Source of the DNA: Palaemon carinicauda
Taxonomy: Eukaryota; Arthropoda; Malacostraca; Decapoda; Palaemonidae
Reading direction: 5' to 3'
Assembly (NCBI RefSeq): GCF_036898095.1
Contig: NC_090761.1
Span: 43,688,454 to 43,752,453, forward strand
DNA: 64,000 nt
Positions 1 to 13,644 of this stretch are shown piece by piece. A model generated the notes under the pieces. That model did not search any database. It worked only from the letters and a program-made list of their open reading frames with translations, and was not told the origin of the DNA. Each line of letters begins with the position of its first letter. Position 1 is the stretch's first letter. A program made the translations under genes and the position numbers.

Positions 1-3000
1 TTTGTTTTTACCTGAAATCAAACCAGCTTAGAGCTAGTTATAACTTTGAAGTATTAACACTATTAGATACAGGCACGTTTGCATAGTAAGGTTCTGACTT
101 TTAAGTTTTCTATCCTTTCCTATCTTGGTACTAGCCTCAAGTTTCCAGATTCTTTAAAGGCTATGAATGAAATAGTTTTAGTTGTGAAGGGCATTTTAGT
201 TGAATTTTAAAGGTTCATTTTGCTTTCCAAATGCAAATTATTTGATAAGTACGAAATGATACCACCATATGCTGTAGTTGAATAGTGCCCTGGCTTTTAG
301 CATGATTTTTTATGGCCTGTCAGCAGTTACAGACAATAATGAGCTTAGTTATTGCAAAGCAAAAATATTATGTATCCTTTTATATATTTTTAGAAAAAGT
401 TATTTTTGGGGAGTCTTTTATTTTTGTTGTTGAAATTATGCGACTGCATTTAATTAAATATTTCTGCAACTGGTGCTCACAATAAGCAAGATTTTTTTCT
501 GAAAAGGAAGGGAGTCTGTCAAAGTTCCCTTGTCTTCGGGAGAACTTGCTTATATCTTATGAACTTACATTGATCATTTGTACACAAACTACTTTTCATT
601 TGCAATACTGTATGTAGTTTCATGGATATTGAAACCAATATTTATCCATTTGTTACACGCCATGTCTTTGTTAATAGTTCTAAGGAATGCAGCAATATTT
701 GGGAAGAGTAGTGAGTAGTGCCGAGTTGTACAGGGTGTAGCTATTACTATGAAGTACAAGTGATATATAATTGTAATACACGTCCTGGGTGTAATTGATG
801 TAGAATAGTGTACCATTTACTGTAATGACTTAATGGCTAAGTTAATTTACTATTTCAAAACAAATGGGTTTGTCCATTATGTTAAGCAAGAAAATCTTTC
901 GAGTTCCCTGAGCTTTCACGTCCAAAGAGTAGATTAAAAGCTAAATTTTAGCTTAAGGCACATTTTTTTATGATATTTACTTATCAGATAAGGATCTTTA
1001 GTCACTTATATTAATTGTTTCATTATATATTCAAAGTAATCAAGTAGACATGGAATTTGTGGAAGTGTACACTATTTAACCTGAATTGTGTGGCAAACCT
1101 AAGATATAAACTAATACTAGTATGATTAACTGTGAAAGTCTTGTAAAATTCAACTATGTATGATATATGTGAACTTGTGCAAAGTCAGGGTGAACTTTAA
1201 AAGGAGGTAAGGGAAGTATTTGTGAATGCTATGCTTGAAATAATTCATTATTTAAATTCTTATGTCCTGAATGCATTAACATTTATTACCTGAAACAAAT
1301 CTCGAGTGGAAGACTTTTATTTAAATGTAGCCGTTTTACATGCTGTGATTAATATTTGAAATACAAATACTTAGTAAGTTATAAAGCAGGTATCTACCAT
1401 AACTTCTTCCATTTATTTATTTTAGTGATATATTGATATTAAAGTTTTAATACAGTACTTGTTAGGTATGATGTGAAATGGTAAGGTATGTAATATAAGC
1501 TCCTCCAATTGATAATATTTATTGTTATAGAATCTCTACGTATTTATCACTTGTAAAGTCAATGAAGCACTGAGATGTTAATCATATCGGACAAAGTGAT
1601 CTCAGGACCTTGAATTTCTCTCTTGAACTCAGAAATGGAGGCTATTGTGCTTTGAATAGCAAGGCCATTTTACAATAAGTGACTCTACAGTTTTTTAGCT
1701 GTGATCATGGAGGAAAATTTATTCATGAGTCTATTAAAACTGAATGTGTATTTATGAAATAATCATTATAACTTGTGGGTTGGGTTTACCATAGTGGTGA
1801 TATTTACTCATTTAATTATTGCCGTAGGTTTGCAGCTTTAGTTGATATTGTCTTTTCTAGCAATATTCCAACTTTCAACCAAAGAGTATTTTATGTCTTT
1901 TAATGTATTTGGTTGAGGAAATTGTTCTTCAACATTTTATTTCTTATTTCAGTTTTTTAAATTTTTGAAGCAGCTAAATTAAAGGTCTGGAAGATAGATT
2001 GTGTTACTTCCTTTTAGTTTTACTAAATATGTTTTATAGTAAGTTTAATTATTAAAATCTCATTGACTGTAATACTAAAAATTAAATGTAATAATATATA
2101 TGGATTTGATATATATATTATTATTGAACATAAATGCTTGCTTATTCTTATGTCTATTTAGAAGGTAGAAGTTATTTTAGGTAAAGATTAAGAGTGGAGT
2201 TTTGTAGCTATCTGTTTTTCAGTATTGTCAATACAGTTGTCCAGATTTTATTAAATTCAGTAATGAGCAAACATCATATTTATGAAAAAATCCAGGAATT
2301 GACTATGTTTGATGTAAAATCTTGTTTTCCAATCCACCATCTTAGACAAATGAGCCAATCTCAATGTCATGCAGTGAAGCAGTTACCAATGGTGTAAATA
2401 AGCTTAAGCATCAACTAATCATTTGACCCAAAGCACCAAAGTTTGGTAATAACAAAGCGAATGCAAAACCATCCAAAGCCTGTAAAGTCCCTGCTTTAAA
2501 CGAAGAAGAAAAAGAATGATTGACCTTGCAGAAACTTGGTTCATCTTTCATATTGTAAAAAATATTGAGGACAAAATTATGGTATCTTATCACCAAATTT
2601 GTTGTTTTACAGTATATTATTTCTATGAATCTCACCCGAGTTGCAATAGATGGAGAGGAATCCTTCTACTGCTACAGTTTATACTGAGGAAATTGAACAT
2701 ACCTCCGTATCATTTAAACAGAAAACCAAAAGTACTGTAAGCATCTTTTATTAGTTTAGAATCTCATTTGAAAAATACAAGTGTAAAACATCAAATTTAA
2801 AGTGCAATTATATACTATACTTCATAATTTGGCTAAACGACTATAAAATTTACCCTAATATCAATTCTTTTAGGCATTTTGTTTTTAAACTTTTTTCATA
2901 AATTGTATGTATTCTAAAAAAAGTCTATTACTTACTTTTGGCGACTGCAAAAAGGAGGGAAATTTTTCACGTTGGGATTTTCTGACCTTGATTCTCAAAA

Positions 3001-6000
3001 AAAAATGTGACAATTTTTAATATTGCATATCTCAAGATAAAACCTTTTTTCCATTGCAGTCTCCAGGCTGTTAGTCTCATAGTATACACCCTGAAATGAA
3101 CTTTCCCTTTCCATATATCCACTATTTTTCAGTTTTACAGAAGTATGGAGCTCTTGGGTACAATGGAAAGTTTACTACTTGGTGGCCGTCTCATAATTGT
3201 TACCATGGTCAGATAAAATCTTTCTGGATCTTTACATGAATAGCTGTTTGCTCTTTTCATATATAAACACTTACATTATTTTTTATGTTATTTACATTAT
3301 GATATTAACTAACAGCTTTCACATGAAATGCATATAATCCAGAGAGACTAGTTATGCCTCTCACATTTGCGATCACGTAATATGATGTATGAAATGATCA
3401 TTGTTCAAACTCCATATTTTAAGTCTTTGTATGTTATTAAGAGCATGCTTAGAGGATATTGGATTGTCTTTTTAATGCATGACATTCAGATATTGTACTT
3501 TGATATAGATTAGGCTAAAGAGTTACAGAATTGGATTGGTATATAAATGCTTGATTCATTTGTCCAAAGGGATAGGGGAAGGGCCTCCAAGTTGCATTGA
3601 TGTATAATAGTTTAATCCATTCTTTTTCTTTTTTATCCATTTGTGGAAACTGATATTATATTAGTTAGAATATAGCATAACTTCTTGATGCTTGTACTTG
3701 TCCTAACAGTAGGTTCATTTACTAAAGTAATTGATTTTTTAAGTCTTGTACGATGGCATGAAACTTGTATAAGGAAGTACAGTATGTTACATACTTTAAT
3801 ATAAAAAGAATCTCTCTAACACTTTAATACTCCAGATGTGTTTTGCCTATAGCCTAAGTGTAAAGAAAAATATTTATGTAGATCAAGGATTGATTTCTGG
3901 TTACTTACACAATTGAATTTATATTCATCAAACATGGATGTGTAACTTTTTTCCACATTTATTATGCAACACAGTATTTTTAGTGGTTTTGAATGGAAAG
4001 GGACATTATCATCATAGTGCAAGTATTGTTTACTAGAATAGTTCAATTTATGTTAAATGAAGGTTTAAACATGACATTCAAGAAGCATTATATAAACATG
4101 AAGTAAGTTTGCCTTTTCCATACCTGGAGGTCCTTCCCTTTTGGGGTAGAAGAAACTTCGGTTATTGTGATACAAATGTAACTTGTTGAAAGTTACACAA
4201 ACTTTTGATGCGGTTTACGAGAAAAAAGTTCTAGACATTACACAAACTCATGATGCATTATATGCCAGATGAAAGAATCCAGAATATATCAGGTGTCAGG
4301 GAAGAGTACCTCTGTCTTAAAGTTTTGATAACTTGTTGCAATTGCAGCGTAGACAAAACAGAGCATCTAAACATTCATTCATTTGCAGGTATTCACACAT
4401 AAACACTCAACTGCCTTGGTGTGAGTAAATGCACCAAATGTAAGAGTTGGATCGCTCTTAAGTTTGGCTACTGTGCATTTTGGGAAAATTATATTTATAT
4501 AAGCATTATGGCTGTAGTGTATTCTGTAGTTTAATTGAAAGAAATGTAGCTTAAGTAGTCATTGTAGTCCTAAATAAGTGTAAGAGGTTTCCATTTATTT
4601 ATTTTATTAACATTTTGTGCATGGCAGTTTTGCTATAAGAATGCATTGAAGCCTTGAGAGTGTCGGAAATCATTTGTGCTGTGAAATGTAATTAGATGTT
4701 CATCTTCCAGATTTTTTCATTCAAAAGATGAGTTATGTTATCCACGAGTAATTTTTTGTTAAATAAATTGTGCCTCTTATTTTGATATTTACAGATTTGT
4801 AAAAATTAGTTAAATTCTTATTGCTTAAAAAATTGTTACATTAATTTCACTTCCCTTTCAGTTGTTCTTTTCTATTGATTCTTTGGCCCTCGAGTTTCCA
4901 GTAGTAGCTAGAAAGTAGTTAATATTCAAAACTTTGTTTTTGTCCGTTGATAACTAGCATGAATATAGTCTTAGATTCTTTCTGATTTGCACCTCATATC
5001 TGCTATTTTTTTTATTGAATCTATAAATTAAATTATGTAAATGCTTTTTCTTTGTTCTTAGGTGCAAATTAACGTATTTTTTTTCTTTGTGCAATTCATT
5101 TGTTTTCAATTCTTTGTTGATTAGCCATTCTTAGAAATTTTGTGGATGTCATCATTACTAATGTTTGTGTGTCGAGATGTCTCGGGTGTTTAAACCCATT
5201 TATTTAAAATTTTAAATTTCCATCGGGTCTCAATTTGAATCTTCTCTCCACAATTTTCCGAACCTAGCATGGGTTGTTGTCCTTTCACTTCCATATCTCT
5301 CTAAATAATTGCTTTTTTCTCTGTCTCATCACTTCTCTAAAACTAATTGATATTTGAAATATATTTTTCCCTGACTGACATCACCTCATCTCTGCCAATT
5401 CCCCACTTGTAATGCATATTCCCTTTGTAACCCAACCACAAATCTCCATATTTTATAGTCACTTTCAGATTCTTCTACATTCTTATCAGTTTCTCAGCCA
5501 TATGCAGAAACAAAGGTTTTTCCCCCATAAATTTTGCAGTTTACTAGCAAGAATATCTTTCTCATTAGTTCATTCATTATATGTTAGTATATTTATTCTG
5601 TTTATTTTCAGTAGTGTAATCCAGTAAAATGTCAATAGGTAATTACTATTCAAGGTCTGCTTTTACTGTAACACTAAAGTACTAATATTCAGTCTCATTA
5701 CTTCTCAACCTCATTGAAAGTGGCCTCAGCCTGTACCTGGTTGCTCCATATGTTGAGAAAATTGATGACTATGAACTTCAACTTGAATAATAATTTAATG
5801 CTGGTTATGTTTATACAGTAGTTTATCAAGAAAATTCCTTTAGGTTATGCTTAAGTAAAGCAAATATCAGCAATGATAATTTGTCACTTCATAGTTCCAA
5901 CAAACATCCAGTTCACTATCTAGATGAAGCATTAAATGAGTTTCATGGTTCATTAATGATATGGTTTACAATAATGAGGTTACTTTGGTGTAAGAAACCT

Positions 6001-6563
6001 TCAACTCTTCCTTAATGACATAAGGTACAGTGAAGCAAGGTATAGTTCACTTGGTTGGATATACTGTACTGCCATAATTAGAATAAAATATAGTAATATA
6101 ATGATTAGAAAAGCAATTTCATCCAATGGAAAGCCAGTTAAAAGTGGTCGAAGTAATGACATGATGATTGCTATTGCCATGTTAGTTTCAAAGGATTTGC
6201 AAGACATGGCACAAAATTTAGCCCGAACTGGGAATACAGAAGATAGAAAAGTTTTTTTTTTTAAGAGAGAGAGAGAATATGAGGATACTTACACCTTGAC
6301 CCGTGGAGGTTATAGACCAAAAGGAGGTACAGTGCATGTTATTTATGATTTGAGGTTCCAAATGGGTTAAACATTGCTATTTGTTATCCCATTTCACTTT
6401 GCAATCCTGAACTTATCTCGGCTCAATCTGCTATTCGTTATTAAAGTGACCCCTCCAGTGCAAACCAAAGTTGTTTTGAGCTTATCTGCCATACTCACAA
6501 GATGCATTTTTTCTTTACCAGTGTACCACATACATCCAATAAAGTAATTCATCCTCTTATTAG
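1..6563. other. AT-rich non-coding stretch, no gene seen
   Basis: About 6.5 kb of AT-rich sequence with stop codons in all frames at short intervals. Open frames are at most about 75 codons and show no recognisable domain, codon bias or consistent splice structure. It could be intron, 3' UTR or intergenic DNA of a large eukaryotic genome. I see no RNA gene or intact mobile element in it. Confidence 0.7.
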
Positions 6564-6626
6564 TCATACATACATATACCAAAGGCACTTCCCCCAATTT
6601 TGGGGGGGTAGCCGACATCAACAATA
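6564..6626 (-). repeat. Truncated LINE-type 3' tail fragment
   Basis: Read on the minus strand, a short GC-containing block around a G-run/C-run hairpin (CCCCCAATTTTGGGGG on the plus strand) is followed by a short (TATG)n tail. That is the form of a severely 5'-truncated non-LTR retrotransposon end. I associate this block with dispersed decapod repeats, but that is from memory, not a search. No target duplication could be fixed. Confidence 0.4.
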
Positions 6627-8739
6627 GTTACCAATACATAGGGCATAAGTTTAATTTACAGTAGAGTTATAATCAATCTTACTTGCCCCATATGATAGAA
6701 AATGGTTGCCCAATTTAATCTTTGAATTATATATTTATTGGATGGGTAAATACAGTACAACTGGTCTTATTGTAGAGATGGACTTGTAGCTACCAGTATA
6801 GCCTAACACAAAATGTGAATGCAGTACAATAAGGTTGTAGCACACCGATACATGACATGGAGGTTGTTTATTCTTGTCACCCACTGTATAATAGACTTAT
6901 TAGTACACAAGGACTCTCTCATCTTAGTGGAGTCCTGTTGCTTTTGTTCAGGAAGATTCAGTTCAGTCTCTTATTTAAAGATTTAATGGCTTCAGAAGTA
7001 AAAAAAAAATAATTAAATTTCATATCTTGGCAAGCAGTGCTTGAGTTTTGGAACTGTCTAGTGGAGGTTGGAATTTTTCTCTCACATTGCTAAACAACTA
7101 TTAACTGTATAACTTACCAGAATACAGTTCAAACAATGAACAATATAAAAAGGTAGCATATAATTCTTTCATTAATTTCCATGACATTTGCCAAATGGTA
7201 ATTTTGAACTATAAAGTTGAATTAATTTAGTGTTTGCCAGTGCAACCTTATCTTTCTGCTTTTCATGTTGAATATTCTTACAGGTTTAATATATTTGTTT
7301 TACTCTTGTATGAGGTTTTATTTTTATATATTGTTGGTGTTCTTGCCATACTATTGGATTAATAGGTTTGCTTTAGGCCTCTTGACAGTATAAAGATGAA
7401 CATATTCTTACATTTCAGTATTTTTTTCATTTCAATCAATGTTGTCAGCTGCAGTTCATATTGAAAGCATTTTTTAATCTTACCTTTACTAAAAAGTAAT
7501 GGAGTATTTACTTTCATGCTCTCACTATGATTACAATAGGTTGTGGTGCATGTTTCATCACTGTAAGGGGGTAATTTTTCTTTGCATTAAGCAAAGACCT
7601 TTTTATGCTGAGAACATTATTAGTGGTGTTTGAGAAAGTTTTTATTAATGACAATGTTAGCTGATGTGTGAAATATTGGTGTTAATTGATTAATAACATT
7701 TGATTTTGTGTTGATGTGTTATGAGATTGGCTGGAATTATTTGTATTGATGGGGAGTTTTATGCTACTGTGTATCAGTTTCAAGTAGTTTAAGTTAATGT
7801 AATTTAGTGAATTCATAGTCATAATTTTTTAAGTATTGAGAAACCACACATTTTTTATATACTATATAAGACCTTAGGCATACAATGTTAAAAAGGAGAC
7901 AGCCGATTATCAGAAAAATATACTCTTGGAGAGATTTTTCTTATTTAATGCCCTCTATTGTAACTGATAAATGAAATATTTAATTTCTCATTTCTTGTAA
8001 GCATAGTGTGATAATCTAATAACCTCACATCTTTAAACATTACTAACAGAAGTCGTCCATTAATAACTAAAAGGAAAGCAGACATGTCCCGTAAAGTTCT
8101 AACTTAACTTACAGGTTTGGTCAAGTTTTAAAGGGATAACAGATGAACAGGTTGCTTTTAATAATTTTTGGAAATTGAAACTTTAAAAGCGAATGTTCAA
8201 AGCATAGATAATTTTTTTTAACCACTAAACATTTTATATACGTGTACTGTAATGGAATACATACATGTTCTCCATTTTGATAATTTATTGAAAAGTGACT
8301 AATCTTATGTTATACTTTTTGAAAATGTCTTAATTTTGCATAAAGATAAAAATGTTGGTTTTCAAGATTTTTATCCTACAAAATTATTAGTAAAAAAATT
8401 ATGTATTTGACTAGTAAAATGTTACATTATGTGGTGTAATATAAGATCACATTGATGTTGGCAGTTAAAATTGTCACAGTTTGCTGACTGATACTGTTAT
8501 TAAAAAGGTGATGGTGTATGGTAACAATTTTCTTTTGACCTTGGGGTCCCATGCTATCATTGAAGTAGGTAAAAGTAGGCAGTATATTGAAATAGGTCAG
8601 AGTTGGCTGTATATATTCAAAGTTGGTGTTTATATTGCTGTACATGATTGGATTATTTTAAAAATAGTTTTCACTGATTGAATACTATAAATTAAATCTC
8701 AAGTGTTACTACTGTACTAATATTTCTGTGTTACACTAG
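6627..8739. other. AT-rich non-coding stretch, nothing recognised
   Basis: No open frame with recognisable protein similarity and no structured RNA or repeat that I can define. Base composition matches the preceding 6.5 kb. Confidence 0.65.
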
Positions 8740-8871
8740 ATATCGATTTGTAAAGGCCCAGACAATTTCTGTGGTGAACCAAGTCACTTAAGAGGCAGTG
8801 ATGGGCCTGAAGATGATGTAGATCATAAGGAAGAAATTTGTGTAGCAGTTCAAAATCTAAAAATAAACTAG
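8740..8871 (+). CDS. Weak candidate: terminal coding exon
   Basis: An acceptor-like pyrimidine stretch ending in ACACTAG (AG at 8,738-8,739) is followed by 43 sense codons and a TAG stop. The peptide is polar and acidic (for example GSDGPEDDVDHKEE) and unlike the random AT-rich translations nearby. No upstream donor exon, start codon or known domain was found, so this may be chance. If real it would be the last exon of a plus-strand gene whose earlier exons lie outside or were not recognised. Confidence 0.18.
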   Translation: MSICKGPDNFCGEPSHLRGSDGPEDDVDHKEEICVAVQNLKIN

Positions 8872-10098
8872 GGTAAAGTACTGCTACAGAAAGTAAAGTA
8901 ACTTGACAAATCAGAGCATGGTGGAAATTATAAATAATTCACTTATTTTTTTATTGGTGTTTAACACAGTATATATTGCATACTGTGATTTGCTGTTGAA
9001 AAATATAGATGGTGTAAAATCACATGTTGAGTTTTGCCATTATATTAATTTGTTTTCTTGGTATTAAATCAGATATGAAAGATATATAGTGGCTGTGCAG
9101 CTATATTGTACCTTCTATTTATTGAAAATCAAATTATTATCGAGATTATCATGCTTTCATAACTATTTTTTTTATAGCTTTTTAATAGTAAAAAGGCTAC
9201 AAAAGAATTTAAGTGAAAGAACCTAAAACCTCTGCTCAAGTTCAAGTCATTAATGTACAGTATTTCATAGTTTTAACTTTTTTGTTAGCAATGCTTCAAA
9301 TGCAAGATTTAATGGTCATGATGAGAACTGTACTAATTGAAAAGAAGAATGTGATTTGTTTGCTCTTGTTCAATATACAGTACATTGCAGCGAGTTTGGT
9401 ATGAAGGAATATGCACAGTCTTTCTCATAACAACCTATTTTTGTAACCAACCCTTTTTTAGCACATGGATACTATGGTAATAAAATAGTCAACTACAGTT
9501 TCTAATTCTTTTCTTAACATTTCTCCCTTTTTTAATGTTGATGAAAACAAAGGAGTTTTATATACCCTCCAAACCTTTGACCTATAGCCACCATTGGGTG
9601 GCATAGGGAATGGCAACGGAGAGGTATTGCCCCAATGCTTTGATAATGTCTAGACATCAAAGGTCTTGAAGTTTGCACCTCAACTGCTAACAAAAAATTG
9701 TAATTGGCCCTTATGTGTTAATTTGATTTTTTATAAACATTTTATGTTAATAAGACTTAGAGCTTGAAGTTCGACAGCTTGCCTCTCCACTCGTAAGCTT
9801 GAGAAACTTGATTTAATCAAGCAAAGGGAGGAAAATTTTGTCAAAGGGTGGGAATCATAGTTTTGTCAAATGTCAGGGGTTGTTGCTTATATGCTATTCT
9901 TCTAGGAAAATTTGAAAAATAGAACTTAAATAAGATTATTTTAATACCCTTGGCAGTCATCATGCTTTTAATCATTGAAGCCACTTGCTTCCCGACCTCT
10001 AAAAAATATTTACCATTTTCCTTCCATCTCCCCATCCCATTTAGTGACCAGTAGATCAAATAGGTGGCACCTATAGGAGACCACACCTCTGTCTTATT
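8872..10098. other. AT-rich non-coding stretch
   Basis: No gene seen. A slightly more GC-rich block around 9,560-9,720 has no recognisable domain in any frame. The minus-strand frame at 9,841-10,149 (102 codons) shows no family motif and runs into a local duplication, so I do not call it a gene. Confidence 0.6.
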
Positions 10099-10303
10099 GT
10101 TATCAAGAACTTCATGCAATTTGACCCTTTTTATACTTTTATATCCCAAAAAATCTTCACATCACTAAAACAGTGGAGGGAGGTAGTTAATAAGATAGTT
10201 TCCATCAAGAACTTCATGCAATTTGACCCATTTTAGACTTTTATATCTCAAAAAATCTTCACATCACTGAAAGGAGGGAGGTAGTTAATAAGATAAGTTT
10301 CCA
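10099..10303 (+). repeat. Tandem duplication, unit about 103 bp
   Basis: Two adjacent direct copies start with ATCAAGAACTTCATGCAATT and end near AATAAGATA(A)GTTTCC, roughly 10,099-10,202 and 10,203-10,303. They differ by several substitutions and small indels. The duplication ends about 60 bp before the left end of the DIRS-like element. Confidence 0.85.
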
Positions 10304-10370
10304 TGCAAATATTCAAATAATCAACTGTTCCCATGCGAATATAAACCCTACAAACCATATCTTTTTTTTT

Positions 10371-10663
10371 GGCTCGAGCCATGTCGTCCTGATGGAAATT
10401 CCTTTAGGCAGCTTCTTACTGTATGATATTTCTGTGAGTGATATTACAAGAAAATTACTGTCGGGTATCACGGGGTTCTAACCCCCGGAAACAACTATCC
10501 TAAGATATCGTGTATAATCAGGGATGTATCCGTAGATAACCATAGATATCTGCACCCCAAACAGACTTAACCCAGTCTAGGAATCTAAGGAGGAGGATAG
10601 GTGAGGAGCCGTTACATATCCTCTCCCTTCATAGTACTACTCGTCCCTGATAAACTCATTCCA
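10371..10663 (+). repeat. Left inverted terminal repeat of DIRS-A
   Basis: It begins with the perfect palindrome GGCTCGAGCC followed by ATGTCGTCCTGATGG, and the remainder reappears in reverse complement at 28,611-28,850. The left copy has about 58 extra bases (10,452-10,511), including a GC-rich inverted repeat around GGGGTTCTAACCCCC, that are absent from the right copy. No target-site duplication is seen or expected for this class. Confidence 0.85.
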
Positions 10664-11045
10664 ATTCTCGCAGCTTACCTACGCGTTCGTTTCTTTGTCA
10701 AGAGCTCCCATTCTCAACTTTTGGAGTTTTTTTCCTCGCATGATGGCCTCCCTTTAGTCGTCAAAGTTGAGTAACCTCCTCTTTAACAGTTTGATTTAGC
10801 TGTAACTGCTTTTGATCTCTTCGGGGAGTAATCATTTGACTTTTTTATGGCGATGAGGGAGCGGGGCGCTCAGAGTCCAGCTAGCTTTTGGGCGCCATTT
10901 TGTGTGCGTTTCTGCCCTTGTTATTTTATGTTCACTTAGTTTTATTTCACTAGTGTTACGTTAGCTAGCTTTATTTTGGCGTTGCGATGCCTTGGAGTAT
11001 GTTTTGCGTTTGCTTTTACTAAGTTTTATGGTTTAAGTTTTAGTT

Positions 11046-11243
11046 GTTCCGTAACCGAAATACAAACCACGCTATTTACATTGGGTTTACCTTTTAGCGC
11101 AACTGAAATGGCGAGCCATTAGAATTTAACGAGGGTGTATTACCCCCGCGCTAGTTAGCGGGGGGGGGGGGGGTAGGGGAGTGGTAGCTAGCTACCCCTC
11201 CCCCCCCTCACACACATGAATGCTCACTTTCACTTTTGGCTCG
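11046..11243 (+). repeat. Left inverted terminal repeat of DIRS-B
   Basis: The outer 40 bases match the internal complementary region exactly. The following segment (AAATGGCGAGCCATTAGAAT, a C/G-rich block with a G-run at 11,160-11,173, and GTGGTAGCTAGCTACC) recurs inverted at 20,866-21,020. The G-run is longer here than in the right copy. Confidence 0.88.
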
Positions 11244-12806
11244 GACTGTGACAGACGTCTCTGTCTTGGTCCTCTCTTGGCAGCCATTGTTTGTTTTGTC
11301 TTTACATAATCGCTTACTTTTCTTTTACTCAATATATATGTAAACATGTTTTCATGTTTGTATATATATTTGAGTATAGAAATCAGTAAGTTTCCTTTTC
11401 AGAGTTGTGTGTGTAGTGTACGATATCTACGTGGAGTCCTCGGCAGTTAGGCCACCACGGCGTAATTTTATGGGTGGCGATCGAGTTTGACTTCGGTCTT
11501 TCTCTCTCTCTCTCTCTCTTGAGGTCGTTCACCCTTTTACTACGTGTTACTACGCCCTTGTAGCTTCCTTTCCGTGTGGGGGGGTTGCTACGCCGTACGT
11601 TTGTCTCAATTAGTTTATGAATCTAATTGTAGTTGTTTTTTTTTCAGCTTGTAGAACGATTCCTTTCGGGGTTTTCGTTCTTTCTTTAGTGTTCATTCAT
11701 TTTTAAATTACATAATTACATAGTTTCATAATTATAATTGTTATAATTCTGTTTTGGTTACAGTTATCCTTCCGTGAGTGTAAGTGGTTGTGAGGGCACG
11801 TGCCTGTTGTGTAATTCTTGTTTCCTTTCCCTCGGGATTCCTCTTCGGAGCCTTCCCGGGGGAATGAATGTGTGCTAATGATTTTTGTTTTATTTTTTTA
11901 CAGTTACCGATCTAGTTCGTTTCTGTAATATGGCAACGGTGTGAGCTGTCTTGTTGAGGCCTGGGGATTCGGCTGTTGCTGCCTCCCCCCTTGTATTTTC
12001 GTCAGGGGCGTGTCTCCTACTGGAAGTACTCCCGTGACGACGGACAGCTCTCCAGTTCATTTTAGAACTCTCAGGAGGCTTGCCTCCTTGGGTGGGTAAC
12101 TTTCCTTCCGAGGGAAGTTTTTCCTGTCCAGGCTTGAGTTTTTCCCTTTTTGGGGGGTTCTTCTCTTGCCTTTTTTTCGTGCGACTATGCTCTTGGTGCT
12201 GAGCGGTCACACCTGCAGTTTCGCTCAAGGGGCTGGGCAACTGCAGGAGCCCCTCTTCGGAGGATTGCTCCTTTTAGGCCACTGGCTGACCAGTCTCTTC
12301 TACGAAGTGTTTCTCTTTCGTTCGCGAGAGAGTACACTCATAGAGACTCCTCTTTGGAGGATTCTTCTGCTGCTGTTGCTGTTGGCCTCCTTCGCTGTAA
12401 GGCCCACCGTCTGCCTCATCGTAAGGGCCTCTCATCTCTCTATAAGGGTGCTAAGAGACGCCTTTTTGAATCTCCGTTTGCAGCCTACATCTCCTTCTTC
12501 TTGATCTTCCGCCTTGGTGCAGATGGACAGCAGTCTGATCTCGTCTTCCGACGGGCAACGGTCTTCCCGACGGACAACGGTCTTCCAACGGACATCAGTC
12601 TCCCGGCGGACAGGCAGCGATCTTCCGATGGACATCTGTCTCCCGACGGACAACGTTCCCTTCGGGGCAAAGTGTTGCCTCCCACGGGGGTTCTTCCCTT
12701 GCGTGTCAAGGTTACCCTGCGCGCCCTTCTGCTGTGTTCTCTCCTGCTCCTGCTCAGTGTTAGCGCACAGGCGCTCTCCTGCTCATCAGCGCTTCCTGAT
12801 CGCTAG

Positions 12807-12890
12807 CGCTCTCCTGTTCGCCAGCGCTCTCCTGTTCGCCAGCGCTCTCCTGTTCGTCAGCGCTCTCCTGTTCGTCAGCGCTCTCATGAT
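12807..12890 (+). repeat. 18-bp tandem repeat, about 5 copies
   Basis: Unit CGCCAGCGCTCTCCTGTT, with C/T changes at the third position of the first codon. In frame it encodes RQRSPV, so unit length keeps the reading frame. Confidence 0.85.
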
Positions 12891-13244
12891 GATCATCCCT
12901 GCTGTTCCTGTTGGTTCCTGTTACACGCCCACGTTCGCCCTCGCGATCTAGAACTTCGGTTCAGGTCTGGGTCAAGGACTCTTCTTCTGTGCGCAGGCTT
13001 CCACGCGTTGCCTTCTGCTCGTCAGCGATCATCAGCTCGCCAGCGATCACCTGCTCGCCAGCGTTCACCTGCTCGCCAGCGCGCACAGGCGATTTTAGTA
13101 TCGCCTATTCAACAGCGTTCTACACGTCAGCGATCACCTGTCTCTTGGCGATCTCCAGATCGCCCGCATGTGTTACAGCCGGCGCGCCAACGTTCTCCAA
13201 CGCTTCTGAAGGAACATGGTTCGCCAGCTACTAGCTCGCCATCG

Positions 13245-13480
13245 CGCGATCGCCCACCAGCGCATGCTGCTCGTCACCGCGCGATCGCCCACCTGCGCAT
13301 GCTGCTCGCCACCGCGCGATCGCCCACCTGCGCATGCTGCTCGCCACCGCGCGATCGCCCACCTGGGCATGCTGCTCGCCATCGCGCGATCGCCCACCTG
13401 TGCATGCTGCTCGCCATCGCTCGCCATCGCGCGATCGCTCACCTGCGCATGCTGCTCGCCATCGCTCGCCAACGTGTCGA
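13245..13480 (+). repeat. Roughly 36-bp tandem repeat with CGCGCGATCGCC core
   Basis: Six to seven imperfect copies of a unit containing CGCGCGATCGCCCACCTG and GCATGCTGCTCGCC. The core holds nested palindromes (CGATCG, GCATGC). Some copies are partly duplicated (GCTCGCCATC twice at about 13,408-13,427). Confidence 0.8.
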
Positions 13481-13644
13481 CATGCCACAACGCGCCATTG
13501 CCAACCTGCGCGTTAGCGCTCACCACTGATCGCCTGTTGATCCACATCGCCAGCGGTCCTCCTCGCCCATGCGGCAGCGCGTTTCCTCGCCATCGCGCTA
13601 ACGCTTGCGTTCGCCGCCTCAGACTCGCGCTCATTCACCCGCTC

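Larger units (their letters stand above)
12807..13529 (+). pseudogene. DIRS-B gag-like RS-repeat region (N part)
   Basis: One frame is open from 12,807 to 13,529, just after an in-frame TAG. It encodes arginine/serine-rich repeats (RQRSPV several times, then ARQRSPARQRSPARQRA), later changing to repeats rich in histidine, alanine and arginine. Basic, repetitive RS-like proteins fit the gag position of a DIRS-type element, upstream of RT. No zinc knuckle or capsid motif is visible. The region is built from short tandem repeats, so composition rather than homology supports the call. It could equally be untranslated minisatellite. Confidence 0.4.

Noticed and set aside
2425..2517. Lysine-rich 29-codon segment (KAPKFGNNKANAKPSKACK)
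   Set aside because: Too short, preceded by an in-frame stop and without an acceptor site. Possibly a fragment of a processed pseudogene, but not supportable.
6101..6370. 89-codon plus-strand ORF
   Set aside because: The first 50 codons look mildly protein-like, but the frame then enters a poly-T and GA tract, and I find no domain, splice signals or neighbours to support a gene.
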